From Gemmatimonas phototrophica (GTDB lineage Bacteria; Gemmatimonadota; Gemmatimonadetes; Gemmatimonadales; Gemmatimonadaceae), in NCBI RefSeq assembly GCF_000695095.2, contig NZ_CP011454.1, positions 930,001 through 994,000 of the forward strand: a DNA stretch of 64,000 bases. Reading direction: 5' to 3'. The translations under genes and the position numbers were made by a program. This document shows positions 18,196-25,921 of the stretch, in pieces (the first letter of the stretch is position 1; each line of letters begins with the position of its first letter). The notes beneath the pieces were generated by a model. The model searched no databases. It was not told the DNA's origin and saw only the letters and a list, made by a program, of their open reading frames with translations.

Positions 18196-18226
18196 CGATA
18201 TACATGGCGGACCGGGTTGGCACTGT

Positions 18227-18979
18227 ATGAACTCCCCGTCGGATTTCCCCCCCGATGCGCTGTCGGTGCAAGTCGTGGGCATTGTGCGCGGGCGCGAGAT
18301 CAATGCCACGGCCGTCGTGACGCTCGATACGGCGGCGGTGGTGTTGTCGTGGCCCACGGCCGCCGCCTGGCGTCTGGAGCTCGACGGCATTGAAGGCGTG
18401 GGCACGGGCCCGTCGTCGCTGACGGTGTACTTGCGTGACCACGATGTGCTGGAGCTCTCCGGCAGCGACGCGTTGCGTCCGCTGGCACAGGCCATTGTCG
18501 ATCGTGCCTGTCGCATGCCTGAGCTCACGCGCGGCCTGCGTGAGCTGGGCGCCGTGCGCCGTACGGATATCCGCGCCAACGGCCGCAGTCCCCTGCATAC
18601 CGCGCACGATATGTGGTTCGCGCCGCTGCTCGCGGCGCGGCAGGCGGTACATGGAGTGAGCGATCCATCGCGGCAAGTCACGCTCATGGATGGCGCTGCG
18701 TTGACCGCGGCCATGTCGGCAGCCTCGGCGCAGATTGCCACGACGCTCGCGCCGGAGAACGCCGCCGAACAGCGTGCGCTGGAAGCCGCCATTGAAGATG
18801 AAGCGGCGCCGCTGTTTGCCGCGCTGGAGCGGTTACGGCTGGCGGGTCAGACGGTACAGACCGGTGCGACGGATACCCGCATTGCCGACTGGCGCCGGTG
18901 GGTACTGGCGGCGCGCGATGTATTTGCGGGCGCCGACGAGGCGTGGGGTCAGATTGCGCAGATTGTGGGGGAGAGTTGA
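18227..18979 (+). CDS. Hypothetical protein, unrecognised
   Basis: The 250-residue product matches no family I can name. The N-terminal half (about residues 10-90) looks beta-rich, with VVGIVRGREINATAVV and a VYLRDHDVLELSG stretch. The C-terminal half is Ala-rich and helical, ending in DWRRWVLAARDVFAGADEAW. There is no signal peptide or membrane segment. ATG 18227 is preferred because frames upstream lack support. It is the last gene of the EamA-HAD group and convergent with the feo genes across a heptamer repeat. Confidence 0.7.
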   Translation: MNSPSDFPPDALSVQVVGIVRGREINATAVVTLDTAAVVLSWPTAAAWRLELDGIEGVGTGPSSLTVYLRDHDVLELSGSDALRPLAQAIVDRACRMPELTRGLRELGAVRRTDIRANGRSPLHTAHDMWFAPLLAARQAVHGVSDPSRQVTLMDGAALTAAMSAASAQIATTLAPENAAEQRALEAAIEDEAAPLFAALERLRLAGQTVQTGATDTRIADWRRWVLAARDVFAGADEAWGQIAQIVGES

Positions 18980-18985
18980 GCGCAC

Positions 18986-19120
18986 GAAGACTGCAAACTG
19001 ACAAGTCGAACTGACAACTGAAAACTCCTACTGACCACTGAAAACTCGTGAGCCGCAGGCGAGTGGTCAGTTTTCAGTTTGAGTTGTCAGTAATCAGTAT
19101 CAGTTGTCAGTTCTCAGTCC
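18986..19120. repeat. Palindromic AACTGAN heptamer repeat (family I)
   Basis: The left half is built from AACTGAC/AACTGAA/AACT-type heptamers. The right half carries the complements (TTCAGTT, GTTGTCAGT) around a short unrelated centre. The strand can form a long imperfect hairpin. It lies between two convergent gene ends (18979 and 19130), where a bidirectional terminator would be expected. Confidence 0.75.
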
Positions 19121-19129
19121 AACTGGCAT

Positions 19130-19258
19130 TCACCCGCACCCGCAATCGCTGCCGCATCCGCTCTTGGGTTTACGGGCCGCAGCGAGCGAAGCCCACGCTC
19201 GGCGCCCCACGAAAGCGGCGGCTGCGCCGACGATCAGGACAACCACGATCGTTTCCAT
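19130..19258 (-). CDS. FeoB-associated Cys-rich membrane peptide
   Basis: The 42-residue protein begins METIVVVLIVGAAAAFVGRR, one membrane segment, continues with a basic linker, and ends in the Cys-rich tail SGCGSDCGCG. This layout matches the FeoB_associated family found after feoB in many bacteria. The ATG at 19258 follows the feoB stop region directly (feoB ends at 19260), so it is the last gene of a feoA-feoB-peptide operon. The role in ferrous iron uptake is inferred from family and position. Confidence 0.82.
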   Translation of the reverse strand: METIVVVLIVGAAAAFVGRRAWASLAAARKPKSGCGSDCGCG

Positions 19259-19259
19259 C

Positions 19260-21485
19260 TCAGCCTCCCCAGCCAAGGGCGGTACCGCCCGCGTACACGA
19301 TCCAGGCGGCAACGTACGCGAGCACCAGCATGTAGCCGAACTGAATCGTGGCCCATTTCCACCCGAGCGCGCCGCCACCGGCCTCGCGCACGGTAACGGC
19401 AACCGTGCTGATGCACATGAGAGCGAACACGTAGAACACCATGAGGCCAATGGCCACCAGCGGCGTGTACACGCGCTGCCCGGTGACCGGGTTGGTTTCG
19501 GCGACCAGCTTCTCCGTGAGTGCCGCTTCGTTCTCGCTGCCGACGCCGTAGATGGTGCCCATGGTGGACACAAATACTTCACGGGCGGCGAAGGAGGCAG
19601 CGATGGAGACACCAATCTTCCAATCGTACCCCAGCGGGCGCACTACAGGTTCAATGGCGTGCCCGATTTGCCCCAGGACGGAGTGTTCGAGTTGTTGTTC
19701 CTGCTGCGCTTCGGCGGGGAGTGACGCGTCCACGGCCGACTTGGGGTAGGTGGCCATGGCCCAGAGCACGATGCTGAGCGCCAGAATGACGGTACCGGCG
19801 CGGCGCAGGAACAGCTGACAGCGTTGCGCCACACTTACCAGCAGCGACCACGCGCTGGGCAACCGGTAGGGGGGCAGTTCGAGAATCATGGGGCGCACGG
19901 GCCCCTTGAGGAGCGTGCGCTTGAAGATGGCGGCCACCGCCAATGCCGCCACCGTGCCCAGCAGATACATGCCCAGCATCGTGGCGCCCTGCAGCGTGAG
20001 TCCCGGAATGAGCGACGTGGCGGGGACAAACGCACCAATGAGCAACGTGTACACGGGGAGCCGCGCCGAACAGCTCATGAGTGGCACCACCATGATGGTG
20101 GCGAGGCGGTCCTTGGGATCTTCAATGGTACGCGTCGCCATCACCCCCGGCACCGCACAGGCATAGCCGGAGAGCATGGGAATGAAGCTTTTCCCGTGCA
20201 GCCCCACCGTGCGCATGATGCGATCCATGAGGAACGCCGCGCGCGCCATGTACCCCGAGTGCTCAAGCAGCGTAATGAACGCGAAGAGAATGGCGATCTG
20301 TGGCAGAAAGACCAGCACCGAACCCACGCCACCAAACACGCCATCGACGACGAGCGATTTGAGATCGCCGTCGGCCATGCGGTCACCCACCGCGCCACCC
20401 AGCGCACCTATGAGCACCTCAATGCCGTCCATGAGTGGTGTCGCCCAGGAGAAGACCGCCTGGAAGACGACCGCCATGAGCACGAGAAAGATGACCGGCC
20501 CAAGCACCCGGTGCAGGGCGATGCGGTCAATCTGATCGCTGAGGTTCTGCTTGATGGTGCGAGGGCGGGACACCGTACGTTCAATGACTCCCGCAATCCA
20601 CGCGTACCGCACTTCGCTTTCGAGGCGATTGGGGGTGAACCCGCGGTTCTTGAGCGTGGCCATGGCATCCTGGATCTGCACCTGCAGCTGGGGCACGGTG
20701 ACCAGATGCGGTTCACTCTTGCTGACGCTGAGCAGCCGGAGCGCTTCCATCCCGGCGGCAGTCGGCGTGAGTCCGGCCTCCACCAGGCAGCTCTTGAGCG
20801 GCGCGAGGGCGTCTTCCACGTCGGCAGGGAGCACAAACTTGCGCGCCGGGGCCGGGAGGGAGGCGGCGGTAATCAGGGCCCGCTTGAGCGGATCGAGTCC
20901 TTCGCCGCGCTTGGCCACGGTGGGCACAATGGGCACGCCCAGCTCGTGAATGAGCTCCGGCACATCGATCGCAATCCCTTCGTCCTGCGCGACATCAAAC
21001 TGATTCAGCGCAATGACGACCGGGATGCCGAGCTCGAGGACCTGACTGGCGAGAAAGAGATTGCGCTCGAGGTGGACGGCGTCGATGACGACGAGGACGA
21101 CGTCGGGGGTCCACCGGTCGGCGTCCCGGTGCAGGAGCACTTCGAGTGCCACCTGTTCATCGGGCGACCCGGCGGACAGCGAGTAGCTCCCGGGCAGGTC
21201 GAGGACCGTAATGCGGCGGCCGTCGGGGCCCTTGAAGCCGCCTTCGACTCGCTCGACGGTGACACCGGCAAAGTTGCCGACGCGCTGGCGCAGCCCGGTG
21301 AGGGCGTTGAAGAGCGTCGTCTTGCCGGTGTTGGGGTTGCCAATGATGGCGACCCGCAGCAGCTCCTGGCGGCCGTCGTGACGGGCTTCAGTCGCGACCG
21401 GCGTGGTGCTGTCGGTCGGGGAAGGTTGGATAGTCGTCACGGGGTTGCGAGCGTGTGTCGCTGGAGGATCGCGACACGGGGCCAA
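19260..21485 (-). CDS. feoB: Ferrous iron transport protein B
   Basis: The protein is 741 residues from a TTG at 21485, or 726 from the in-frame GTG at 21440, which is also plausible. An N-terminal GTPase domain has G1 GNPNTGKTT, the switch segment VGNFAGVTVE, G3 DLPGSYSL and G4 NQFD. A helical insertion domain and the membrane domain follow, with the paired gate motifs FLPQIAILFAF and PMLSGYACAVPG. FeoB imports Fe(II) across the inner membrane. It follows feoA by 18 nt and precedes the Cys-rich peptide. Length is usual. Confidence 0.95.
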   Translation of the reverse strand: MAPCRDPPATHARNPVTTIQPSPTDSTTPVATEARHDGRQELLRVAIIGNPNTGKTTLFNALTGLRQRVGNFAGVTVERVEGGFKGPDGRRITVLDLPGSYSLSAGSPDEQVALEVLLHRDADRWTPDVVLVVIDAVHLERNLFLASQVLELGIPVVIALNQFDVAQDEGIAIDVPELIHELGVPIVPTVAKRGEGLDPLKRALITAASLPAPARKFVLPADVEDALAPLKSCLVEAGLTPTAAGMEALRLLSVSKSEPHLVTVPQLQVQIQDAMATLKNRGFTPNRLESEVRYAWIAGVIERTVSRPRTIKQNLSDQIDRIALHRVLGPVIFLVLMAVVFQAVFSWATPLMDGIEVLIGALGGAVGDRMADGDLKSLVVDGVFGGVGSVLVFLPQIAILFAFITLLEHSGYMARAAFLMDRIMRTVGLHGKSFIPMLSGYACAVPGVMATRTIEDPKDRLATIMVVPLMSCSARLPVYTLLIGAFVPATSLIPGLTLQGATMLGMYLLGTVAALAVAAIFKRTLLKGPVRPMILELPPYRLPSAWSLLVSVAQRCQLFLRRAGTVILALSIVLWAMATYPKSAVDASLPAEAQQEQQLEHSVLGQIGHAIEPVVRPLGYDWKIGVSIAASFAAREVFVSTMGTIYGVGSENEAALTEKLVAETNPVTGQRVYTPLVAIGLMVFYVFALMCISTVAVTVREAGGGALGWKWATIQFGYMLVLAYVAAWIVYAGGTALGWGG

Positions 21486-21503
21486 TCAGCGCCGTCGTGC
21501 GCG

Positions 21504-21788
21504 TCAGGCGCGCGCGGAGACAGGCTGGACGGTGATGCCCGCAGTGAGGGCGGAGCCGAGCGCGAGGCGCGTCCCGCGCACTTCGAGGAGCATGGAGTCC
21601 CGGGCGTCGATGATATTGACGGCGGTGCCTTCACAGAGGCCGAGCGCGCGGAGGCGACAGGCTTCATCACCGGAGCACTCGATATCAATGACGGTGGCGC
21701 GGGTTCCGGCGCGACAAGCGCTCAATGCGCACGTGGTGCGCGGAGCGAGGTCAGCGGGCTGGAGCGTAGGGAGGGAAGCCGAGCGCAC
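21504..21788 (-). CDS. feoA: FeoA-domain protein
   Basis: The 94-residue cytoplasmic protein has an SH3-like FeoA domain over about residues 30-92, with CRLRALGLCEGTAVNII and DSMLLEVRGTRLALG. FeoA is an accessory of the FeoB iron transporter. Translation starts at a GTG. The N-terminal 25 residues precede the domain and contain two cysteines. It is the first gene of feoA-feoB and lies behind a consensus-like promoter and a Fur-type palindrome. Confidence 0.9.
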   Translation of the reverse strand: MRSASLPTLQPADLAPRTTCALSACRAGTRATVIDIECSGDEACRLRALGLCEGTAVNIIDARDSMLLEVRGTRLALGSALTAGITVQPVSARA

Positions 21789-21797
21789 GTGTCTAGT

Positions 21798-21812
21798 TGA
21801 GAATGGTTCTCA
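21798..21812. promoter_or_regulatory. Fur-like operator TGAGAATGGTTCTCA
   Basis: A perfect 6-3-6 palindrome (TGAGAA, TGG, TTCTCA) resembles the core of known Fur boxes such as GAGAAT..ATTCTC. It lies between the likely transcription start and the feoA GTG, so a bound repressor would block feoA-feoB when iron is plentiful. No regulator gene is in the window; a DtxR-type protein cannot be excluded. Confidence 0.65.
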
Positions 21813-21825
21813 GGGGTGATATTGG

Positions 21826-21855
21826 AGTATACACGAGACCGGGCGATTCCCGCAA
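21826..21855 (-). promoter_or_regulatory. Sigma70-type promoter of feoA-feoB
   Basis: TTGCGG at 21850-21855 and TATACT at 21826-21831 are 18 bp apart. This is the closest match to a vegetative promoter that I found in the window. Confidence 0.6.
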
Positions 21856-22022
21856 TGGGGAATTGGGTGGTCGGCATTGATACCGTATAGAGGTCTGCAA
21901 CTGCGGTTCGGGGAACGGCAACCGCGGTTCGGGTTTGGACCTGCCACGGCAGTCTTTGGACAGCCACTGCAGGTGTGGACTGCCACTGCAGTTGAGGAGC
22001 ACGGCGGTTTGGGTTTCTGCGG

Positions 22023-22056
22023 AACGTGCCGCCCGGCTTCGCCTGGGCGGCACGTT
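22023..22056. terminator. Strong GC hairpin in the array centre
   Basis: AACGTGCCGCCC and GGGCGGCACGTT pair perfectly over 12 bp around a TTCG-containing loop. The T-tract is weak on both strands, so it may be a terminator or simply a structural hairpin. Confidence 0.5.
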
Positions 22057-22112
22057 CTTGGTGGTTGATGTACCAGCCACTGCAGTGGTCGTAAGGAAGC
22101 CACCAAAGGAAT

Positions 22113-22140
22113 GCGCCCGCCCGGCAAAGCCGGCGGGCGC
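22113..22140 (-). terminator. Likely terminator of the tgt-lgt operon
   Basis: GCGCCCGCC-C-GGC and GCCGGCGGGCGC pair with one bulge around AAA, with GGAA/TTCC extending the base. On the minus strand the hairpin is followed by ATTCCTTTGG, a modest T-rich tail, about 110 nt after the lgt stop. Confidence 0.6.
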
Positions 22141-22248
22141 TTCCATACAGACCCCAACTGCGGTGCACCTCAACTGCAGTGGAGGTCCACAACTGCGGTG
22201 GCAGTCCAGAACTGCAGTGGCAGGTCTAAACCCGAACCGCGGTTGCCG

Positions 22249-23067
22249 TTACACGCTACGCCGACGTCCAACCATCAGCGCCACCCCGATCGAGCCAATC
22301 GTCAGCGCGATGATCTGGGCCGTGGTCAGCCCAATCGTGAGGGCGTCGTCCTTGGCGCGGAAGAACTCGACGATGAAGCGCTCGATACCGGCGGCGATGC
22401 AATAGGCGCCAAAGAGCCAGCCGTCCTTGTGGGTGTGCTTCCGGAACCGCCACAGGATGGCAAACATGATGAATCCCATGATGGTCTCGTACAGCTGGGT
22501 GGGATGCACGGCCACCACATCGGTCGGGTTCGTGCCGGCCGGAAAATCGACGCCGAACTGCGAGCTCATCACGGCGACCGTGCTGGGGGGCGCGCCCTCA
22601 GGGAACTGCGTGGCGAAGAACCCGTTGAAAGGGCGCCCGTAGTCGTCGCCCACGGCCCAGCAGCCGGTACGTCCTACCGCGTAGCCAGCCGCAATGGCAA
22701 TACCTGCCACATCGGCGATACGCAGGAAATTGAGCTTCTTGTACTTGATGGTGGCCCAGCAGAGCGCCACCGACCCAATGAAGCCGCCCCAGAACACGAA
22801 GCCGCCGCGGCTGAAGAACGCGCCGGGGTCGCCGGTGAGCACCACGTAGTAGGTCTTGGCGCCAATGAGCGTACCAATGAGCGCCGCCATCACCACATCG
22901 GGAATGGCATCGGCCTCGCGGTCATGGCCTCGTCGCCACAGCTCGCGCTGACAGACGATCTGCGCAATGGCAAACGCGGCCAGCACGGCCAGCCCGAAGC
23001 CGGTGAGTTCCAGCGGGCCAAGGTGAAAGACCGTGGGGTGGTGCTGTATGGGAAAAAGCATCGTCAA
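22249..23067 (-). CDS. lgt: Prolipoprotein diacylglyceryl transferase
   Basis: The 272-residue multi-pass inner-membrane enzyme transfers diacylglycerol to the lipobox cysteine of prolipoproteins. The family signature appears as GRTGCWAVGDDYGRPFNG, with GGFVFWGGFIG upstream and HPTQLYE downstream. Its likely clients in this window include the dppA-type lipoprotein. The start overlaps the tsaD stop by 4 nt. It is the last gene of a long minus-strand operon, followed by a hairpin terminator. Confidence 0.94.
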   Translation of the reverse strand: MTMLFPIQHHPTVFHLGPLELTGFGLAVLAAFAIAQIVCQRELWRRGHDREADAIPDVVMAALIGTLIGAKTYYVVLTGDPGAFFSRGGFVFWGGFIGSVALCWATIKYKKLNFLRIADVAGIAIAAGYAVGRTGCWAVGDDYGRPFNGFFATQFPEGAPPSTVAVMSSQFGVDFPAGTNPTDVVAVHPTQLYETIMGFIMFAILWRFRKHTHKDGWLFGAYCIAAGIERFIVEFFRAKDDALTIGLTTAQIIALTIGSIGVALMVGRRRSV

Positions 23068-24131
23068 AACTTACCTGAAAAAATCCCGGGGATCGGTAAC
23101 GACGCCGTGGCGGTCATGGCCGGATCGGCGTGTTCCCCTTTCATGGCGCGAAACAGCCCCGCCGCAGCAATCATGGCCGCATTGTCGGTGGCCAACCGGG
23201 GCGATGGCGCAAATACCTCGCCCCCGCGTCCGGCAAAGCGTTCCCGCATGGCGGTCTGCAGCGCGCCATTGCAGGCCACGCCACCGCCCAGTACCACCCG
23301 CGTGCGACGTCGGAGTTTCGCCGCCCGATACACCTTCTCCACCAGCGTCTCGATCACCGCGTCCTGAAAGCCGCGCGCAATGCTGGCCCGCTGTCCCTCG
23401 AGATCACCCGCCTGCTCGGCGTGACGTACGGCATGCAGGACCGCCGTCTTGAGTCCACTGAACGAGCAGTCGAAGTAGTCGTCGTCGGAGATCACCGCGC
23501 GTCGCCGCAACATGGGGCGCGGAAACTGGTGCGGATGCCCATGCGATGGACTCGGGGCGGTCGCCGCCAGCTGTTCCACCGGACGGCCGCCGGGATACGG
23601 GAGCCCCAGCAGCTTGGCCACCTTGTCAAAGGCCTCGCCTACGGCATCATCGCGCGTCTGTCCCAGGAGTTGATAGCGCCCCCAGGCCGGCACATCCAGC
23701 AGCAGGGTGTGGCCCCCACTCACCAGCAACGCGGTGAACGGGGGCTGCGCGTGCCCATGCTCCAGCAGCGTGGCAAACAGATGCCCCTCGAGATGGTGCA
23801 CGGGCACCACCGGCTTGCCATAGGCCAAGCCAAGCGCCTTGGCGTAGCTCGTGCCAACCAGCAGCGCTCCCACCAACCCTGGCGCGTGCGTCACCGCAAT
23901 GGCGTCCACGTTGGGCATTTCCACCTGCGCATCCCGCAGCGCCGTTTCTACCGCCGGCACAATGCCGGTGAGGTGCTGGCGACTGGCAATCTCCGGCACC
24001 ACCCCACCAAAGAGGCGATGCACGTCCTGCGAGAGAATGACCAGCGACTCCAGCGTCATGGCGTCGGGGGTGCCATGCACGATGGCGGCCGACGTTTCGT
24101 CGCAGGAGGTTTCGATGCCGAGGATGCGCAC
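23064..24131 (-). CDS. tsaD: tRNA N6-adenosine threonylcarbamoyltransferase
   Basis: The 355-residue enzyme adds threonylcarbamoyl to A37 of ANN-decoding tRNAs with TsaB and TsaE partners, which are not in the window. It has the ASKHA N-terminus LGIETSCDETSAAI, the metal-binding motif VHHLEGHLFA (HxxxH), SGGHTLLL, and the C-terminal FAPSPRLATDNAAMIA. Length and motifs are intact. It lies 16 nt downstream of the TlpA-type gene. Confidence 0.95.
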   Translation of the reverse strand: MRILGIETSCDETSAAIVHGTPDAMTLESLVILSQDVHRLFGGVVPEIASRQHLTGIVPAVETALRDAQVEMPNVDAIAVTHAPGLVGALLVGTSYAKALGLAYGKPVVPVHHLEGHLFATLLEHGHAQPPFTALLVSGGHTLLLDVPAWGRYQLLGQTRDDAVGEAFDKVAKLLGLPYPGGRPVEQLAATAPSPSHGHPHQFPRPMLRRRAVISDDDYFDCSFSGLKTAVLHAVRHAEQAGDLEGQRASIARGFQDAVIETLVEKVYRAAKLRRRTRVVLGGGVACNGALQTAMRERFAGRGGEVFAPSPRLATDNAAMIAAAGLFRAMKGEHADPAMTATASLPIPGIFSGKF

Positions 24132-24147
24132 GCGAACGGGTGCGGCG

Positions 24148-24705
24148 TTACGACTTGGGCTGCGCGAGCAGCTGCTCGAGCAGACGCTTGTTGCCGTCGT
24201 AGTTCAGGGTAAGATCGGTGTGGCCAATGAGCCGCTTCCGCACCACCCCTTCGCGGTCGATGATGAACGTTTCCGGCACACCAGTGGTGCGATAAATGCC
24301 CTGAATGGATCCGGAGGCGTCGTGCAGCACTTCGAAGTTCAGGCCGAACTCCTTCACGAAGTCACGGATCTTCTGTTCTTCGCCTGCGTTGTCCACGCTG
24401 ACCGCCACAATCTTGAGTCCCTTACCCCCCAGCTCCTGGTGCAGGCGCTCGATGGCCGGCATCTCCTCACGGCACGGACCGCACCAGGTGGCCCAGATAT
24501 TGAGCAGAATGACTTCGCCGCGATAATTGCTGAGCGACTTCATCTGCGGCGTCGCATCGACGGTGGACGCCGCAAAGCCCGGCGCATCAGAGCCGGTGGT
24601 GACGTTGGTCAGTTCGTCCTTGAGGAAATGCGATGCGGTGAAGGCGCCGCCGACCAGAAAGGCCACGATGCCGAGCACCACCATCCACTGCTGTTTCGCG
24701 GTCAT
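24148..24705 (-). CDS. Membrane-anchored TlpA/ResA-type thioredoxin
   Basis: The 185-residue protein has an N-terminal membrane segment (about residues 8-27) and a periplasmic thioredoxin fold with the active site WATWCGPCREEMPA. It also carries the TlpA-type FVKEFGLNF region and a cis-Pro segment TGVPETFIID. It would reduce or oxidise cysteines of envelope proteins, for example in cytochrome c maturation; the actual substrate is unknown. Its start is overlapped by the rpe stop region in an operon otherwise about translation. Confidence 0.9.
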   Translation of the reverse strand: MTAKQQWMVVLGIVAFLVGGAFTASHFLKDELTNVTTGSDAPGFAASTVDATPQMKSLSNYRGEVILLNIWATWCGPCREEMPAIERLHQELGGKGLKIVAVSVDNAGEEQKIRDFVKEFGLNFEVLHDASGSIQGIYRTTGVPETFIIDREGVVRKRLIGHTDLTLNYDGNKRLLEQLLAQPKS

Positions 24706-25367
24706 ACGCTTTCCGAACAGAGGTTGCGCAGCACGGCGATTTCCTGCTGCGGATGTGCTGCCCCAAAGACGGCGTTGCCGGCCACGAACGTGTCGGCCCC
24801 CGCCTTCCAGCAGCGGTGAATGGTGTCGCGCGAAATGCCCCCGTCCACTTCCAGCACGGCGGGGCTCTGCGCCTGGTCAAGCAGGAAGCGCGCGCGTTCG
24901 ATCTTGTCCACCGAGTAGTCGATGAACTTCTGGCCGCCGTAGCCCGGATTGACGCTCATGATGAGCAGCAGGTCGAGCATGTGCGCCACTTCTTCGATGG
25001 CGCTGAGCGGAGTGGCCGGATTGAGTGCCACGCCGGCTTTGACGCCCAGTTCCTTGATGCGCGCGAGCTGACGATCGAGATGGGGCGCCGCTTCCGCGTG
25101 AATGGTGAGCACATCGGCGCCCGCCTTCACGTAGTCTTCGAAATAGTTCTCCGGCTCCAGCACCATGAGATGCACGTCCACCACCTTGGTGGTGGACTTC
25201 TTCACGGCTTCAATGACCTTCACGCCGAACGACAGATTCGGCACGAACCGACCATCCATGACATCCACGTGAATCCAGTCGGCGCCGCCGGCTTCACACA
25301 TGGCAATCTCGTCGCCGAGTTTCCGGAAGTCGGCGCTGAGGACGGACGGGGCGATGCGAACGTTCAT
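24702..25367 (-). CDS. rpe: Ribulose-phosphate 3-epimerase
   Basis: The 221-residue TIM-barrel enzyme interconverts ribulose 5-phosphate and xylulose 5-phosphate in the pentose phosphate cycle. It carries the metal- and substrate-binding signatures HVDVMDGRFVPNLSFG, DVHLMVLEPE, VNPGYGGQKF and EVDGGIS. It overlaps both its upstream PASTA neighbour and the downstream TlpA gene by 4 nt, which ties expression to the operon. Confidence 0.95.
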   Translation of the reverse strand: MNVRIAPSVLSADFRKLGDEIAMCEAGGADWIHVDVMDGRFVPNLSFGVKVIEAVKKSTTKVVDVHLMVLEPENYFEDYVKAGADVLTIHAEAAPHLDRQLARIKELGVKAGVALNPATPLSAIEEVAHMLDLLLIMSVNPGYGGQKFIDYSVDKIERARFLLDQAQSPAVLEVDGGISRDTIHRCWKAGADTFVAGNAVFGAAHPQQEIAVLRNLCSESV

Positions 25368-25921
25368 GGGGCGAAAGGGGACGAGGGTCTGGACAACGTA
25401 TCGGTGCCGGTCCGCCCGTCACTGAGGACGAGGGTGACCGGTGTTTGCGGGGCGACCTGGGCTCCGGCCAGGGGCATGGACGCGAGCACGGTGCCCGCCG
25501 GCTTGGACGACGCCTGGAACTGCACTTCTCCCACCTGCAGTCCGGCATCGAGGAGCGCGTTCCGGGCGGCGCCCTCTTCCATGTCTGTTACCTGCGGCAC
25601 GGCAGTGAGTTCAACCGGCGGGGCTTCCGCCTCGCTGCTCACGCTGTCGGCCTTGCGTTTGGCTTCGGCGGAGCGCTCCTGAGCCGTCGGCTCGGGGATG
25701 CGCCCCTTGGCAATGCTGTCGAGCATGACGGCGAGCGAATCCACACCGGTGCCACGCCCCGGCTCGAGTTTGCTCACGGTCATCACGCCGGCGCCGGCGC
25801 CAATGGAGACACCGGCCACGATGGCAATGAGGGCGCGAATGCCCCACAGCTTGAACGCTGCTGCTCCGGCGCGGCGGCCGCCGTTCGTCGCCTTGGTCGT
25901 AGTCTTTTTGGTGGTAGCCAT
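25364..25921 (-). CDS. Membrane-anchored PASTA-domain protein
   Basis: The 185-residue protein has a Lys/Thr-rich cytoplasmic tip, one membrane segment (about residues 28-48), a spacer with charged and Glu-rich residues, and a single PASTA domain (about 107-170: QVTDMEEGAARNALLDAGL then PAGTVLASMPLAGAQV). PASTA domains bind muropeptides or cell-wall polymers and usually sit on Ser/Thr kinases or penicillin-binding proteins. No kinase domain is fused here or encoded next door. It lies between rsmB and rpe with overlapping codons. Confidence 0.85.
   Translation of the reverse strand: MATTKKTTTKATNGGRRAGAAAFKLWGIRALIAIVAGVSIGAGAGVMTVSKLEPGRGTGVDSLAVMLDSIAKGRIPEPTAQERSAEAKRKADSVSSEAEAPPVELTAVPQVTDMEEGAARNALLDAGLQVGEVQFQASSKPAGTVLASMPLAGAQVAPQTPVTLVLSDGRTGTDTLSRPSSPFAP

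Larger units (their letters stand above)
21916..22248. repeat. Large inverted-repeat array with CCACTGCAGTGG-type units
   Basis: Arms of about 95 bp (21916-22012 and about 22153-22248) are close to reverse complements of each other, both starting from CGGCAACCGCGGTTCGGGTTT. Inside each arm a palindromic unit of about 20 bp (TGGAC.TGCCACTGCAGT) recurs. A perfect 12-bp palindrome CCACTGCAGTGG stands at 22077-22088. Two strong hairpins lie in the centre. The gap 21789-22248 has no gene; it separates the end of the lgt operon from the feo promoter. Confidence 0.8.

Noticed and set aside
18986-19120. Insertion-sequence remnant
   Set aside because: No transposase fragment or target duplication; the sequence is a low-complexity 7-bp repeat.
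19824-21800. Very long open frame on the plus strand opposite feoB
   Set aside because: It mirrors feoB, is His/Arg/Gly-rich without family motifs, and arises from the high GC codon pattern of the real gene.
21916-22248. CRISPR array
   Set aside because: The units are palindromic, arranged as two opposing arms, and spacers are not of constant length; no cas genes are near.
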